The position numbers and the translations under genes were made by a program. The notes beneath the pieces are model-generated. The model did no database searches, was not told the DNA's origin, and saw only the letters and a program-made list of their open reading frames with translations. This document shows, piece by piece, positions 1-5,664 of a stretch of DNA of 5,820 nt (within the stretch, counting starts at the first letter, position 1; each line of letters begins with the position of its first letter). Origin of the DNA: an uncultured Bacteroidales bacterium (lineage in GTDB: Bacteria; Bacteroidota; Bacteroidia; Bacteroidales; UBA932); contig CABTXO010000125.1 of the NCBI GenBank assembly GCA_902488725.1, forward strand, positions 1 to 5,820. Direction: 5' to 3'.

Positions 1-341
1 CGGGATTCGCCGTCGGTCACGGAGATGATGCAGGTGTCGCCCGGAAGCCGGGGGGCTGTCACGTAGAGTTCCCGACCGTCGTTGCTGACGCCGATGACGG
101 CGGCTTTGGCGTGGTTGAAGTAGACCCGCATCCGGGACGGATCCTTGAAGCCCTTTCCCTGCAGGATGACTTTCTCCAGATACTTCCCGTAGTTCGGGTG
201 GAATGTCGTCAGCTCGAGCTGACCGTCGGTCGGCAAAACCGGGCCGTCGCCTCGGTTGCCGCCGCACCCTGTCAGAAAGTTGGTGCAGATCAGCAGCGCC
301 GCCAGGATCCCCGACGGGATTAAAATCCTTTTTCTGAACAT
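1..341 (-). CDS. Lipoprotein with IPT/TIG-like domain (N-terminal part, cut by window edge)
   Basis: The minus strand reads open from an ATG at 341 to the window edge, giving 113 residues with no stop; the C-terminal part is missing. The N-terminus is a lipoprotein signal peptide: positive residues (RKR, residues 3-5), a hydrophobic core (about 6-22) and a lipobox LTGC at 23-26, so Cys26 should be lipidated and the protein anchored to a membrane. Residues about 43-113 look like an IPT/TIG immunoglobulin-like fold: a FHPNYG turn, VILQGKGF (the usual ITGSNF position), VYFNHAKAAVIGVS, then YVTAPRLPGD and IISVTDGE. In Bacteroidetes such lipoproteins are often surface glycan-binding or NHL-repeat proteins, but nothing here shows the ligand. 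It is transcribed away from etfB. The reading frame and lipobox are seen directly; the domain call is from pattern recognition; the role is unknown. Confidence 0.8.
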   Translation of the reverse strand, partial: MFRKRILIPSGILAALLICTNFLTGCGGNRGDGPVLPTDGQLELTTFHPNYGKYLEKVILQGKGFKDPSRMRVYFNHAKAAVIGVSNDGRELYVTAPRLPGDTCIISVTDGES

Positions 342-424
342 AACGCGTACTATTTTTGTTGTTTTTTATGGTGTCTGAACTTGTGTTATTCTTGTGTATG
401 CAGACCGTCCCGGCCTATTTAGGG

Positions 425-458
425 TAAAGATAAGCAAAATTTCCATTTTTACACCAAA
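425..458 (-). promoter_or_regulatory. Possible Bacteroidetes promoter for the lipoprotein gene
   Basis: On the minus strand, TATCTTTA (complement of 425-432) is one base off the Bacteroidetes -7 element TAnnTTTG. A TTTG (complement of 455-458) lies 22 bases upstream as a possible -33 element. The known preferred spacing is about 19-21 bases, so this is slightly long. It would give a leader of roughly 75 bases before the ATG at 341. A weak call. Confidence 0.3.
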
Positions 459-492
459 ATTCGGGATTTCTTTGCCCGATACGCCACACGAA

Positions 493-518
493 CCCCCGTT
501 TCGCCACAGAAATGGGGG
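493..518. repeat. GC-rich inverted repeat upstream of the etfB promoter
   Basis: The left arm CCCCCGTTTC (493-502) pairs with the right arm GAAATGGGGG (509-518) over 10 base pairs, with one G-T wobble and a 6-base loop GCCACA. It ends about 28 bases before the TACCTTTG element of the etf operon, in an otherwise AT-rich region. On the plus strand it is followed by CCAAATCCTTTTC rather than a clean T-run, and no plus-strand gene lies upstream, so a classical terminator is not the obvious reading. An operator for a dimeric regulator, or a barrier to upstream read-through, are both possible. The repeat is seen directly; the role is inferred. Confidence 0.55.
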
Positions 519-546
519 GACCAAATCCTTTTCCCGAAAAATTGGC

Positions 547-554
547 TACCTTTG
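547..554 (+). promoter_or_regulatory. Bacteroidetes-type -7 promoter element for the etf operon
   Basis: TACCTTTG matches the Bacteroidetes primary sigma factor -7 consensus TAnnTTTG exactly. No clear TTTG -33 element is found at the expected distance upstream. Transcription would begin near 560, giving a leader of about 20 bases that is AT-rich (AATTTTTCTAAT) before the ATG at 582. The position suits the promoter of etfB-etfA-acyl-CoA dehydrogenase. Confidence 0.55.
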
Positions 555-581
555 GCTTCGAATTTTTCTAATCCGGACATC

Positions 582-1475
582 ATGAGTTTGAAAATCGTTG
601 TAATGGCGAAACAAGTTCCCGACACCCGAAATGTCGGGAAAGACGCCATGAAGGAAGACGGAACGGTCAACCGTGCCGCCCTCCCCGCCATATTCAATCC
701 CGAAGACCTGAATGCACTGGAGCAGGCCCTGAGACTGAAGGATGCCTTCCCCGGTTCGACCGTGACCCTGCTGACGATGGGCCCCGGCCGTGCGGCGGAA
801 ATCCTCCGGGAGGGGCTGTACCGGGGCGTTGACCGGGGCTATCTGCTGACGGACCGTGCCTTCGCCGGTGCCGACACCCTTGCAACCTCCTATGCTCTCG
901 CCACGGCGATCCGCAAGATCGGGGAATATGACATCATCCTCGGCGGCCGCCAAGCCATCGACGGGGACACGGCCCAGGTCGGCCCCCAGGTCGCGGAAAA
1001 GCTGGGGCTGCCCCAGGTCACGTATGCGGAGGAAATCCTCCACCTGGATGAGCAGACCCGCAAAATCACCATCCTCCGCCACATCGACGGGGGGGTCGAG
1101 ACGGTCGAAGCGCCGCTTCCCGTGGTGGTGACCGTGAACGGAAGCGCAGCCCCCTGCCGTCCGCGCAATGCCAAACGGGTCATGCAGTACAAACGGGCCC
1201 TGGGTGCCCAGGAGAAGGCCGCCCTCACCCAAAACGGTGCCGCGCTGCCCGATGCGGACCTGTACGAGAGCCGCCCCTACCTCAACCTCACGGAGTGGAG
1301 CACGGCCGACGTGAACGCCGACCTGGAGCAGTGCGGCCTGAGCGGTTCCCCCACCAAGGTCAAGGCCGTGATGAACATTTCCTTCCAGGCGAAGGAAAGC
1401 AAGACCCTGACCGGCTGCGACAGCGATGTGGAAGGCCTTGTCGTGGAACTTTTGTCGAACCATACCATCGGATAG
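582..1475 (+). CDS. etfB: Electron transfer flavoprotein subunit beta (FixA/EtfB family)
   Basis: EtfB, 297 residues, is the small subunit of the cytoplasmic flavoprotein that carries electrons to or from acyl-CoA dehydrogenases. The start chosen is the ATG at 582, because MSLKIVVMAKQVPDT is the standard N-terminus; a longer frame from a TTG at 552 adds unrelated residues and overlaps the promoter. Visible motifs are KQVPDT (10-15), INPED-like FNPED (38-42), TMGPGRA (65-71), DRAFAGADTLATS (91-103), GRQAIDGDTAQVGPQ (122-136) and GLSGSPTK (252-259). The DRAFAGADT and DGDTAQVGP segments resemble EtfB of anaerobes whose beta subunit binds a second FAD and NADH, rather than the AMP-binding mitochondrial type, so a bifurcating role is plausible but not proven. 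It is somewhat longer than the usual 250-265 residues, mainly in the region about 200-245. It is first in the operon; etfA follows after 4 bases. Confidence 0.95.
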   Translation: MSLKIVVMAKQVPDTRNVGKDAMKEDGTVNRAALPAIFNPEDLNALEQALRLKDAFPGSTVTLLTMGPGRAAEILREGLYRGVDRGYLLTDRAFAGADTLATSYALATAIRKIGEYDIILGGRQAIDGDTAQVGPQVAEKLGLPQVTYAEEILHLDEQTRKITILRHIDGGVETVEAPLPVVVTVNGSAAPCRPRNAKRVMQYKRALGAQEKAALTQNGAALPDADLYESRPYLNLTEWSTADVNADLEQCGLSGSPTKVKAVMNISFQAKESKTLTGCDSDVEGLVVELLSNHTIG

Positions 1476-1479
1476 GAAA

Positions 1480-2499
1480 ATGAACAACATCTTCGTATAT
1501 CTTGAAATCGAAGGCCGGACCGTGGCCGACGTCAGCCTCGAACTGCTGACCAAGGGCCGCAAACTGGCCGACCGGCTGGGCTGCAAACTGGAAGCCGTGG
1601 CCATCGGCCACGGGCTGGACGGGATTGCGCAGCAGGTGCTGCCCTACGGGGTGGACGTGCTGCACGTGTTCGACGCCCCGAAACTCGCTCCCTACACCAC
1701 CCAGCCGCATGCTTCGGTGCTGGTGCGCCTCTTCAAGGAAGAGAAGCCGCAGATCTGCCTGATGGGCGCGACCGTGATCGGCCGCGACCTCGGCCCGCGG
1801 GTCTCCTCCGCCCTCAAGAGCGGTCTCACCGCGGACTGCACCTCCCTGGAGATCGGGGACCACACGGATGCACGGACCGGCACGGAGTACAAGGATCTCC
1901 TGTACCAGATCCGTCCCGCCTTCGGCGGCAACATCATCGCCACCATCGTGAATCCCGAGCATCGCCCGCAGATGGCGACGGTGCGCGAAGGGGTCATGAA
2001 GAAGGAAATCCGCGACCCGAATTATGCGGGAACCGTCGTGAAACACACGGTCGCCGACTATGTCCCCGATGCCGAATATGTCGTCAAGGTCATCGACCGG
2101 CATATTCAGAAAGCCCGGCACAACCTCAAGGGCGCGCCCATCGTGGTGGCCGGCGGGTACGGGATGGGCAGCCGCGAGGGCTTCGACCTGCTGTTCGAAC
2201 TTGCGCATGAACTGCATGCGGAAGTCGGGGCCAGCCGCGCCGCCGTGGACGCCGGATTCGCGGACCACGACCGCCAGGTCGGCCAGACCGGCGTGACCGT
2301 CCGTCCGAAACTCTATATCGCCTGCGGCATCAGCGGCCAGATCCAGCATCTGGCGGGCATGCAGGAAAGCAAGATCATCATCTCCATCAACACGGACCCG
2401 GACGCTCCCATCAACGCGGTTGCGGACTATGTCGTGATCGGGAAGGTCGAAGAGGTCGTCCCGAAGATGATCAAATACTACAAGGCTCACAGCAAATAG
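1480..2499 (+). CDS. etfA: Electron transfer flavoprotein subunit alpha (FixB/EtfA family)
   Basis: EtfA, 339 residues, is the large subunit that binds the mobile FAD and pairs with EtfB. The ATG at 1480 is chosen because MNNIFVYLEIEGR is a normal EtfA start; an in-frame ATG at 1426 lies inside etfB and adds atypical residues. The N-terminal half (about 1-190) is the Rossmann-like ETF domain, with VIGRDLGPRVSS and LTADCTSLEI. The C-terminal FAD domain contains AGGYGMGSREGF (224-235), VGASRAAVDAG (249-259), QVGQTG (266-271), GISGQIQHLAGM (283-294) and INTDPDAPI. Arg253, Thr270 and His290 keep the spacing of the FAD-contacting Arg249, Thr266 and His286 of human ETF alpha. The common SGGRG motif reads AGGYG here, with Tyr227 at the Arg position. 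Only GAAA separates it from etfB, and the next gene follows after 9 bases, which implies co-transcription and 1:1 subunit synthesis. Confidence 0.95.
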   Translation: MNNIFVYLEIEGRTVADVSLELLTKGRKLADRLGCKLEAVAIGHGLDGIAQQVLPYGVDVLHVFDAPKLAPYTTQPHASVLVRLFKEEKPQICLMGATVIGRDLGPRVSSALKSGLTADCTSLEIGDHTDARTGTEYKDLLYQIRPAFGGNIIATIVNPEHRPQMATVREGVMKKEIRDPNYAGTVVKHTVADYVPDAEYVVKVIDRHIQKARHNLKGAPIVVAGGYGMGSREGFDLLFELAHELHAEVGASRAAVDAGFADHDRQVGQTGVTVRPKLYIACGISGQIQHLAGMQESKIIISINTDPDAPINAVADYVVIGKVEEVVPKMIKYYKAHSK

Positions 2500-2508
2500 G
2501 AAAGAGAC

Positions 2509-4251
2509 ATGGCAAACTTATACACAGACCATCCGGAACTCCGGTTCCAACTCCAGAACCCCTTGATGAAGCGCATCTGCTTCCTCAAGGAGCAAGGCTA
2601 CGCCGAGAAGGATCTCTATGATTTCGCGCCCCGGAACTACGAGGACGCCATCGATTCCTACGACAAGGTGCTGGAAATCGTCGGCCAGATCGCGGCGGAC
2701 GTGATCGAGCCCAACGCCGAGGATGTGGATGCGGAAGGCGCGCACTGCGAAGGGGGACGGGTGACCTACGCGAAAGGCACCCGGATCAACCTGGACGCAA
2801 TGATCAAAGCCGGCCTCAACGGGGTCACGATGCCCCGCCGGTTCGGCGGCCTCAACATGCCGGTCACCCCGTACACCCTGGCTTCGGAAATCGTCTCGAC
2901 GGCCGACGCCTCCTTCGACAACATCTGGTCCCTGCAGGACTGCATCGAGACGCTCTACGCATTCGGCAACGACGAACAGCGCGAGAAGTTCATCCCGCGC
3001 GTCTGCGCCGGCGAGACCATGTCCATGGACCTCACCGAGCCGGATGCCGGTTCCGACCTGCAGCGCGTGCAGCTGAAGGCCACCTATGACGAGGCGGCGG
3101 GCTGCTGGCGCCTCAACGGCGTGAAGCGGTTCATCACCAACGGCGACGCGGACATCCACCTGGTGCTGGCCCGTTCGGAAGAAGGGACCACCGACGGCCG
3201 CGGCCTGTCCATGTTCATCTACGACAAGCGGGACGGCGGCGTGGACGTGCGCCGCATTGAATGCAAGATGGGCATCCACGGCTCCCCGACCTGCGAACTG
3301 GTGTTCAAAAACGCCAGGTGCGAACTCTGCGGCGAGCGCCGCCTCGGCCTCATCAAATACGTGATGTCGCTCATGAACGGAGCCCGGCTGGGCATCGGCG
3401 CACAGAGCGTCGGCATCAGCCAGAAGGCCTACACGGAAGCCCTGGCCTACGCCAAGGACCGCAAGCAGTTCGGCAAGGCCATCATCGACATGCCTCCGGT
3501 GTACGACATGCTCGCCACCATCAAGGCGAAGATCGACGCCGGCCGCGCCCTGCTCTACCAGACCTCCCGCTACGTGGACATCTACAAGGCGCTGGACGCC
3601 ATCGCCATGACCCGCCCGCTGACACCCGAGGAGCGGAAGGAAGCGAAGCAATATTCCCGGCTCGCGGATGCCTTCACTCCGCTTTCGAAGGGGATGAATT
3701 CGGAATATGCCAACCAGAACACCTACGACTGCATCCAGGTGCACGGGGGCTCCGGCTTCATGCTGGAATATGCCTGCCAGCGGCTCTACCGCGACGCCCG
3801 CATCACCTCCATCTACGAGGGAACCACCCAGCTGCAGGTCGTGGCGGCCATCCGCTACGTGACCAACGGGACCTATTCCAACATCCTGCGGGAAATGCAG
3901 GAGGAACCCGTCTCAGAGGCGCTGCAGCCCCTGATGGACCGGGTCGTGAAGATGACCGGCCGGCTGGATGCCGTCGTGGCGCACGTGAAGGAACAGGCCG
4001 ACACGCTGAGCGCAGCCGCCCCCGCCCCTGTCACTGCCCAGGAATACCTGGACCTGATGTCCCGTCACCTCTACGACATCGCCGCCGTCACCGTCATGTC
4101 CTGCCTGCTCGTCCGCGATGCCTCCGCAGCCCCCGAACTCTTCGCGGACTCCGCACACGTCTACGCTGCCCTCGCCGAGAGCGAAGTCGCCAAGCACGCC
4201 GCCTTCGTCGAGAACTTCCGGCCCGATCAGCTCCCCGCCTGGCGGCAGTAG
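2509..4251 (+). CDS. Long-form acyl-CoA dehydrogenase (580 aa)
   Basis: This is an FAD enzyme that interconverts an acyl-CoA and its 2,3-enoyl-CoA, exchanging electrons with EtfAB encoded just upstream. Motifs in order: LTEPDAGSD (175-183) of the middle beta domain; VKRFITNG (205-212); DRKQFG (317-322), typical of FAD binding; QVHGGSGF (410-417), which with the residues after it fits the second acyl-CoA dehydrogenase signature; and IYEGTTQLQ, whose Glu437 sits where the catalytic base of short- and medium-chain enzymes lies. At 580 residues it is about 200 longer than the usual 380-residue enzymes. The extra length is an N-terminal segment (about 1-75) and a helical C-terminal domain (about 460-580), as in DmdC-like dehydrogenases. 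The start follows AGGAAAGAG, a possible ribosome site, 9 bases after etfA. Substrate and direction are not shown; butyryl-CoA/crotonyl-CoA is one reasonable guess. The stop lies one base from the convergent folA stop. Confidence 0.93.
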   Translation: MANLYTDHPELRFQLQNPLMKRICFLKEQGYAEKDLYDFAPRNYEDAIDSYDKVLEIVGQIAADVIEPNAEDVDAEGAHCEGGRVTYAKGTRINLDAMIKAGLNGVTMPRRFGGLNMPVTPYTLASEIVSTADASFDNIWSLQDCIETLYAFGNDEQREKFIPRVCAGETMSMDLTEPDAGSDLQRVQLKATYDEAAGCWRLNGVKRFITNGDADIHLVLARSEEGTTDGRGLSMFIYDKRDGGVDVRRIECKMGIHGSPTCELVFKNARCELCGERRLGLIKYVMSLMNGARLGIGAQSVGISQKAYTEALAYAKDRKQFGKAIIDMPPVYDMLATIKAKIDAGRALLYQTSRYVDIYKALDAIAMTRPLTPEERKEAKQYSRLADAFTPLSKGMNSEYANQNTYDCIQVHGGSGFMLEYACQRLYRDARITSIYEGTTQLQVVAAIRYVTNGTYSNILREMQEEPVSEALQPLMDRVVKMTGRLDAVVAHVKEQADTLSAAAPAPVTAQEYLDLMSRHLYDIAAVTVMSCLLVRDASAAPELFADSAHVYAALAESEVAKHAAFVENFRPDQLPAWRQ

Positions 4252-4252
4252 G

Positions 4253-4759
4253 CTATCTGCGTGTATAAATCGTGAATTCGTAGCCATAGCCCGTTTCCGG
4301 GTCTGTGGCTACTTCCGTTGTGGATTCGACCTCCCAGATGGCGGGGTCGATGACGGGGAAGAAGGTGTCGGCGTCTTCGATGGCCGTGTGGACATGGGTG
4401 ATGTAGAGCTTGTCCGCCGTCGGCAGGGCCTGGCGATAGGTCTCGCCGCCGCCCATCACGAACACGTTGCCGCCTTCCGGATGCCGCTCCGCAATCAAGG
4501 AATAGGCTTCCTCCAGGCTGCCGACCACGCTGATGCCCTCCGGCCTGTCCGGCCAGGGGAAGAGCGAAATCACCACGTTGTCCCGCTTGGGAAGGGGTTT
4601 CCCCCCGATCGAACGGAAGGTCATATAGCCCATGACCACCGGGCAGCCGGTCGTGTTCCGGCGGAAATATTTCATGTCTTCGGCGATGTGCCACAGCAGG
4701 GCGTTGTCCCTTCCGATGGCACGGTTGTCCGCAATCGCCACGATGATGCATTTGTTCAT
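4253..4759 (-). CDS. folA: Dihydrofolate reductase
   Basis: FolA, 168 residues, reduces dihydrofolate to tetrahydrofolate with NADPH in the cytoplasm. Visible features are IVAIADNRAIGRDNALLWH (residues 6-24), the acidic residue Asp28 matching E. coli Asp27, the folate-tail Arg59 in KPLPKR (E. coli Arg57), the MGGGETY cofactor loop (102-108) and Thr121 in ITH (E. coli Thr113). Length is normal for the family. Two cofactor-side residues differ from E. coli: the MGRxT motif reads MGYMT (Tyr45 for Arg44), and the residue after GGG is Glu106 instead of Arg98. The Pro of the usual LPxD is Ala26. It lies 37 bases downstream of thyA with no promoter or Shine-Dalgarno site seen between, so co-transcription is likely; it recycles the dihydrofolate made by ThyA. 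The stop (4253-4255) almost abuts the convergent acyl-CoA dehydrogenase stop. Confidence 0.95.
   Translation of the reverse strand: MNKCIIVAIADNRAIGRDNALLWHIAEDMKYFRRNTTGCPVVMGYMTFRSIGGKPLPKRDNVVISLFPWPDRPEGISVVGSLEEAYSLIAERHPEGGNVFVMGGGETYRQALPTADKLYITHVHTAIEDADTFFPVIDPAIWEVESTTEVATDPETGYGYEFTIYTRR
4280..4312. repeat. Inverted repeat inside the 3' end of folA, just past the dehydrogenase stop
   Basis: GTAGCCA (4280-4286) and TGGCTAC (4306-4312) form a perfect 7-bp stem. It is continued, after a small internal loop, by GCCCG (4289-4293) against CGGGT (4298-4302, one G-T wobble) around the loop TTTC. In a plus-strand transcript it begins 28 bases after the dehydrogenase stop codon. No T-run follows, so it is not a standard intrinsic terminator, but it could protect or define the 3' end of the etf operon mRNA. 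It also encodes folA residues around VATDPETGYGY, so it may simply be coding sequence that happens to pair. Confidence 0.45.
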
Positions 4760-4796
4760 GATGCTGGGTGTTGGTTGTTTCGTTCTAGAGGACAGG

Positions 4797-5591
4797 TTAC
4801 ACGGCGACGGTGGCCTTGATGGCGGGCCAGGGGTCGTAGCCTTCGAGGGTGAAGTCCTCGTAGGTGAAGGCGAAAAGGTCCTTCACCTCCGGGTTCAGCC
4901 GCATCGCGGGAAGCGGCCGGGGGGTGCGGGAGAGCTGCTCCCGGACCTGGTCGAAGTGGTTGCGGTAGAGGTGCGTGTCGCCGGTCGTATGAATATATTC
5001 CCCGGGTTCCAGCCCGCAGACTTGGGCCATCATCTGCGTCAGCAGGGCGTAGGAAGCGATGTTGAAGGGGACGCCGAGGAAGGTGTCCGCACTGCGCTGG
5101 TAGAGCTGGCAGCTGAGCTTGCCGTCCGCCACATAGAACTGGAAAAGGCAGTGGCAGGGCGGCAGGGCCATCTTGTGAATTTCCCCGACATTCCAGGCGT
5201 TCACCAGGATCCGGCGGGAATCGGGATGATGCTTGATCAGCTCGACCGCCTCGGAAATCTGGTCCACGAAACCCCCGTCGGCCGTGTCCCAGTGCCGCCA
5301 CTGGTGACCATAGATCGGCCCGAGATTGCCGTCGGCATCACCCCACTCGTCCCAGATGTGGACACCCCGGTCCTTCAGCCAGGTGTTGTTCGTGTCCCCT
5401 TTCAGGAACCACAGCAGTTCGTAGATGATGCCCCGGAGAAAGACCTTCTTGGTGGTCAGAAGCGGAAAGCCCTTCGAAAGGTCGAACCGCATCTGGTACC
5501 CGAAGACGCTGCGGGTGCCCACGCCCGTCCGGTCGTGCCGGTCCACCCCGTCCTCCATGATGTGCTGCAGGAGATTGAGATATTGTTGCAT
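4797..5591 (-). CDS. thyA: Thymidylate synthase
   Basis: ThyA, 264 residues and the same length as the E. coli enzyme, methylates dUMP to dTMP using 5,10-methylenetetrahydrofolate and releases dihydrofolate. Residues align with E. coli without a shift in number: Arg21 (DRTG), Arg126-Arg127 (DSRR), the catalytic Cys146 in PPCHCLFQF, Arg166 in QLYQRS, Asn177 in PFNIASY, and His207/Tyr209 in GDTHLY. The end TVAV matches the usual C-terminal closure. The start is the ATG at 5591 ([15 protein letters not shown]); a longer frame from a TTG at 5627 runs into the upstream hairpin and adds nothing conserved. The leader is AT-rich with no Shine-Dalgarno site. It is the first gene of a thyA-folA pair, a common pairing because ThyA is the reaction that oxidises tetrahydrofolate. 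Confidence 0.98.
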   Translation of the reverse strand: MQQYLNLLQHIMEDGVDRHDRTGVGTRSVFGYQMRFDLSKGFPLLTTKKVFLRGIIYELLWFLKGDTNNTWLKDRGVHIWDEWGDADGNLGPIYGHQWRHWDTADGGFVDQISEAVELIKHHPDSRRILVNAWNVGEIHKMALPPCHCLFQFYVADGKLSCQLYQRSADTFLGVPFNIASYALLTQMMAQVCGLEPGEYIHTTGDTHLYRNHFDQVREQLSRTPRPLPAMRLNPEVKDLFAFTYEDFTLEGYDPWPAIKATVAV

Positions 5592-5625
5592 CGTAACTAT
5601 CTTATATTCAGTTATTTTTAAAATC

Positions 5626-5651
5626 AAGGGTGGTACTTTGGTGCCACCCTT
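5626..5651 (-). terminator. Hairpin terminator after the aldose 1-epimerase gene
   Basis: AAGGGTGGTAC (5626-5636) and GTGCCACCCTT (5641-5651) pair over 11 bp with one G-T wobble and a 4-base loop. Read on the minus strand the hairpin starts 13 bases after the epimerase stop and is followed by GATTTTAAAAATAA, which contains a short T-run. This fits an intrinsic terminator separating the epimerase from thyA. The T-run is short, so termination may be partial. On the plus strand no T-run follows. Confidence 0.65.
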
Positions 5652-5664
5652 GTGCGGCGGCGGA

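Larger units (their letters stand above)
342..581. other. Divergent intergenic region, lipoprotein / etfB
   Basis: These 240 bases separate two divergent genes and are clearly AT-richer than the genes on either side. They hold candidate promoters for both directions and a strong inverted repeat, each listed separately. Just upstream of the lipoprotein start the minus strand is A-rich (rich in AAAAA and AACAAC), the kind of leader Bacteroidetes often use in place of a Shine-Dalgarno site. A short direct repeat, CTTGTGT, occurs at 380-386 and 391-397, spaced 11 bases or about one helical turn, and could be a regulator site. A weaker inverted repeat TCGGG/CCCGA lies at 461-465 and 475-479. No credible gene is seen here. 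Confidence 0.7.

Noticed and set aside
461..479. TCGGG/CCCGA inverted repeat as a terminator or operator
   Set aside because: Only 5 bp with a 9-base loop and no T-run; this can easily arise by chance.
552..581. Upstream TTG start for etfB adding ten residues
   Set aside because: It overlaps the TACCTTTG promoter element, and the ATG at 582 gives the standard EtfB N-terminus.
394..585. A 63-codon plus-strand frame in the divergent intergenic region
   Set aside because: It covers the inverted repeat and the promoter element, overlaps the etfB start, and has no recognisable features.
1426..1479. Upstream ATG start for etfA
   Set aside because: It would overlap etfB by 50 bases and add residues unlike EtfA; the ATG at 1480 gives the usual N-terminus.
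546..4287. Long open frames on the minus strand opposite etfB, etfA and the acyl-CoA dehydrogenase (352, 376, 408 and 124 codons)
   Set aside because: They mirror the codon pattern of GC-rich genes on the plus strand, span real gene boundaries, and their translations show no recognisable motifs, while the plus-strand proteins are clear family members.
4118..5621. Long plus-strand open frames opposite folA and thyA
   Set aside because: They are shadows of two well-conserved minus-strand genes; translations are Gly/Val/Arg-rich with no family features.
5592..5627. Upstream TTG start for thyA
   Set aside because: It begins within the terminator hairpin, and the ATG at 5591 gives exactly the 264-residue length of E. 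coli ThyA.
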